Source: Thermococcus sp.
GTDB taxonomy: Archaea; Methanobacteriota_B; Thermococci; Thermococcales; Thermococcaceae
Direction: 5' to 3'
Assembly (NCBI GenBank): GCA_027065835.1
Contig: JAMONK010000204.1
Location: 1 to 7,019, forward strand
Length of the DNA stretch: 7,019 nucleotides
The notes beneath the pieces are model-generated. The model was not told the DNA's origin. It saw only the letters and a list, made by a program, of their open reading frames with translations, and ran no database searches. Of the stretch, positions 5,798 through 7,019 are shown piece by piece. Position numbers and translations under genes: made by a program. Positions within the stretch are counted from its first letter, which is position 1. Each line of letters begins with the position of its first letter.

Positions 5798-7013
5798 ATA
5801 CCTCTAAGAAATATAGTTTTATCAGTTCTTTTTCTAGTTTTTCTTTATTATCTTCTTTGAGTGCTTTAAGAATATTCTGTATTGTCCTATATTCAAAATT
5901 GTCTCTTGTATATTTTAGGTATTCCAATATGTCCCACACGGGGACTTCTATCGGTTGGTTTGTTTTCAATTGTGCTATGACTTCTAGTATAGCCTCGTGG
6001 AGTGTGATTTCTTCTTGTTTTTTGATTAGTTTAAGGGCTTTGTTGTACTCTCTTGACAGTATGTATATGTATTCTAAAACTTCATGGTATTCATGGGTAA
6101 AGAGTTCTTTCAAAATAAGCTCTAGATGCTTAATTTTGTTGATGCATTCATCAGAGATATAATTGTTAATTGGTTCAGCTAGCACTTTTTCAATATAATA
6201 TTTCGCAAAGAGAATTTCAGAAGTCATCGTCATAATTGATTCGGGAGGGATTAACCGTAGGTGATCATAAAGTGTTTTTGTCATACTGAGAATTTGTTTC
6301 AGTGTCTTTTTATCCAGTCCTCTGTTTATTATCTCGATTCTTAGTGCAAGATTCTTAGTGATTAACCAATCTTTAATTGCTCTTTGTGATTTTTTTGATT
6401 CTTTTACACTATACGCTAGGGCCTCCTCTGCAAATTTTTGTGCTTTAGGTATTTCGTTTAGTTTTAGTGATGCCATTGCTAAATAGTAGTATGCTAGCCG
6501 CAGAGTTCCAAGTATCCTAACGTGTTTTAATTGTTCCAACTCTTCTTTTGTCACATTTGCATTAAATACAAGTTTTAAAAACTCTTCAATTTCTTTACTT
6601 TTATTATTATTTAATATATATTCTAAGGCCCTAGCTGCTTTTAATAGCAATTTTTTGCCCTCTAGTGCTGAATCTTTGAGAGCAATATTTGAGAATATAT
6701 ATAATTCTCCGAGATTTAGATATACCTCAGCTTTGGCATATTCATCAAATGGTGAGGAACCTGAAAAGACCTGAGTTAGTTTGTGTATTGTATTGATCTC
6801 ATCAACTACCTTATCTTCTAGCTGGTCAATATTCTCCCCCGATAGAGGTATTGTGGTTATTTTCTTGATAAAATTTATCCGAGATAATAGTATCATAAGC
6901 ATTATTGCTTTACCCTTTTCTTTAAGTGTTCTAATTGAGAATCCTTGGGAGATGGTATCGAAAATAGAGAATACTTCAAGGTCAGTATGAAGCCAATATG
7001 GGTTTAGGTTCAT
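5796..7013 (-). CDS. AT-rich uncharacterised alpha-helical protein with TPR-like repeat
   Basis: I do not recognise this protein by name. The 405-residue frame is long, free of stops and biased in codon use, so it is very probably a real gene. The composition is Lys, Glu, Leu and Ile rich and looks all helical. Residues about 171-202 (LRLAYYYLAMASLKLNEIPKAQKFAEEALAYS) fit the TPR pattern: small and aromatic residues in helix A, then the A-x-K-x-A-E-E-A-L signature of helix B. Residues about 94-133 look like a degenerate second repeat with an insertion, and helical pairs continue to the end. I see no signal peptide, clear TM segment, P-loop, metal site or catalytic motif, and there is only one Cys (290). 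A scaffold or protein-interaction role is the natural inference. The ATG at 7013 has GAGG only 2 bases upstream, and the frame stays open (Gly, Glu) to the window edge, so the true start may lie beyond. It is much more AT-rich than its neighbours, converges on rpl14e, and may be acquired. Confidence 0.75.
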   Translation of the reverse strand: MNLNPYWLHTDLEVFSIFDTISQGFSIRTLKEKGKAIMLMILLSRINFIKKITTIPLSGENIDQLEDKVVDEINTIHKLTQVFSGSSPFDEYAKAEVYLNLGELYIFSNIALKDSALEGKKLLLKAARALEYILNNNKSKEIEEFLKLVFNANVTKEELEQLKHVRILGTLRLAYYYLAMASLKLNEIPKAQKFAEEALAYSVKESKKSQRAIKDWLITKNLALRIEIINRGLDKKTLKQILSMTKTLYDHLRLIPPESIMTMTSEILFAKYYIEKVLAEPINNYISDECINKIKHLELILKELFTHEYHEVLEYIYILSREYNKALKLIKKQEEITLHEAILEVIAQLKTNQPIEVPVWDILEYLKYTRDNFEYRTIQNILKALKEDNKEKLEKELIKLYFLEV

Positions 7014-7019
7014 TCCCTC

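Noticed and set aside
5747..5860. Plus-strand 37-codon frame right after rpl14e (MGVRVTDTSFPLF...), hydrophobic, with GAGTGAT upstream
   Set aside because: It runs through the T-rich terminator and into the antisense of the minus-strand gene. Its Phe/Leu richness follows from T runs, and the SD-like motif is only 1 base from the ATG. It does not resemble the Cbf5 N-terminus.
5857..6162. Plus-strand frame of 101 codons opposite the AT-rich gene
   Set aside because: The Ser/Leu/Tyr-rich translation is the usual antisense image of a Lys/Glu/Leu-rich helical protein, and no SD or promoter precedes it.

Overview
The window looks like chromosomal DNA from a hyperthermophilic euryarchaeon of the order Thermococcales. 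Thermococcus is more likely than Pyrococcus, because the conserved genes look GC-rich (well above 50% by eye). Three things support this. The gene order is the archaeal tail of the spectinomycin/L15 ribosomal cluster: uL18, uS5, uL30, uL15, SecY, archaeal AdkA, an EMC3-like protein, eL34, CMP kinase, eL14. The proteins closely resemble what I remember of Pyrococcus/Thermococcus sequences. Most start codons are preceded by GGTGA-type Shine-Dalgarno (SD) sequences.

Bases 1-1891 hold the 3' part of uL18 followed by uS5, uL30 and uL15, packed with a 4-base overlap or gaps of about 11 bases. After a short AT-rich gap comes secY (1929-3377), the central channel of the Sec translocon. A pyrimidine tract and a TATA-like element then separate it from a second unit: adkA, which overlaps a gene for a three-TM Get1/EMC3/TMCO1 (Oxa1/YidC superfamily) insertase-like protein by 8 bases. 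A further TATA-like element precedes rpl34e, and cmk and rpl14e follow with almost no spacing. Together these genes make ribosomal proteins, the membrane machinery that receives nascent membrane proteins, and two nucleoside monophosphate kinases.

After the rpl14e stop (5744) the character changes abruptly. A T-rich stretch of about 27 bases looks like the terminator of the ribosomal unit. Beyond it, bases 5796-7019 are strikingly AT-rich (roughly one third GC by eye) and carry a single minus-strand gene converging on rpl14e. It encodes an all-helical protein of about 405 residues with at least one TPR-like repeat, which I cannot assign to a named family. In the Thermococcales order I know, cbf5 (the tRNA/rRNA pseudouridine synthase gene) follows rpl14e on the same strand, and it is absent here. 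The simplest reading is an insertion or rearrangement breakpoint just after rpl14e, so the AT-rich gene is the one accessory, possibly transferred element in an otherwise housekeeping window.

I see no tRNA, rRNA, CRISPR array, insertion sequence or long repeat. There is no clear sign of a complete new multi-gene system within these 7 kb.
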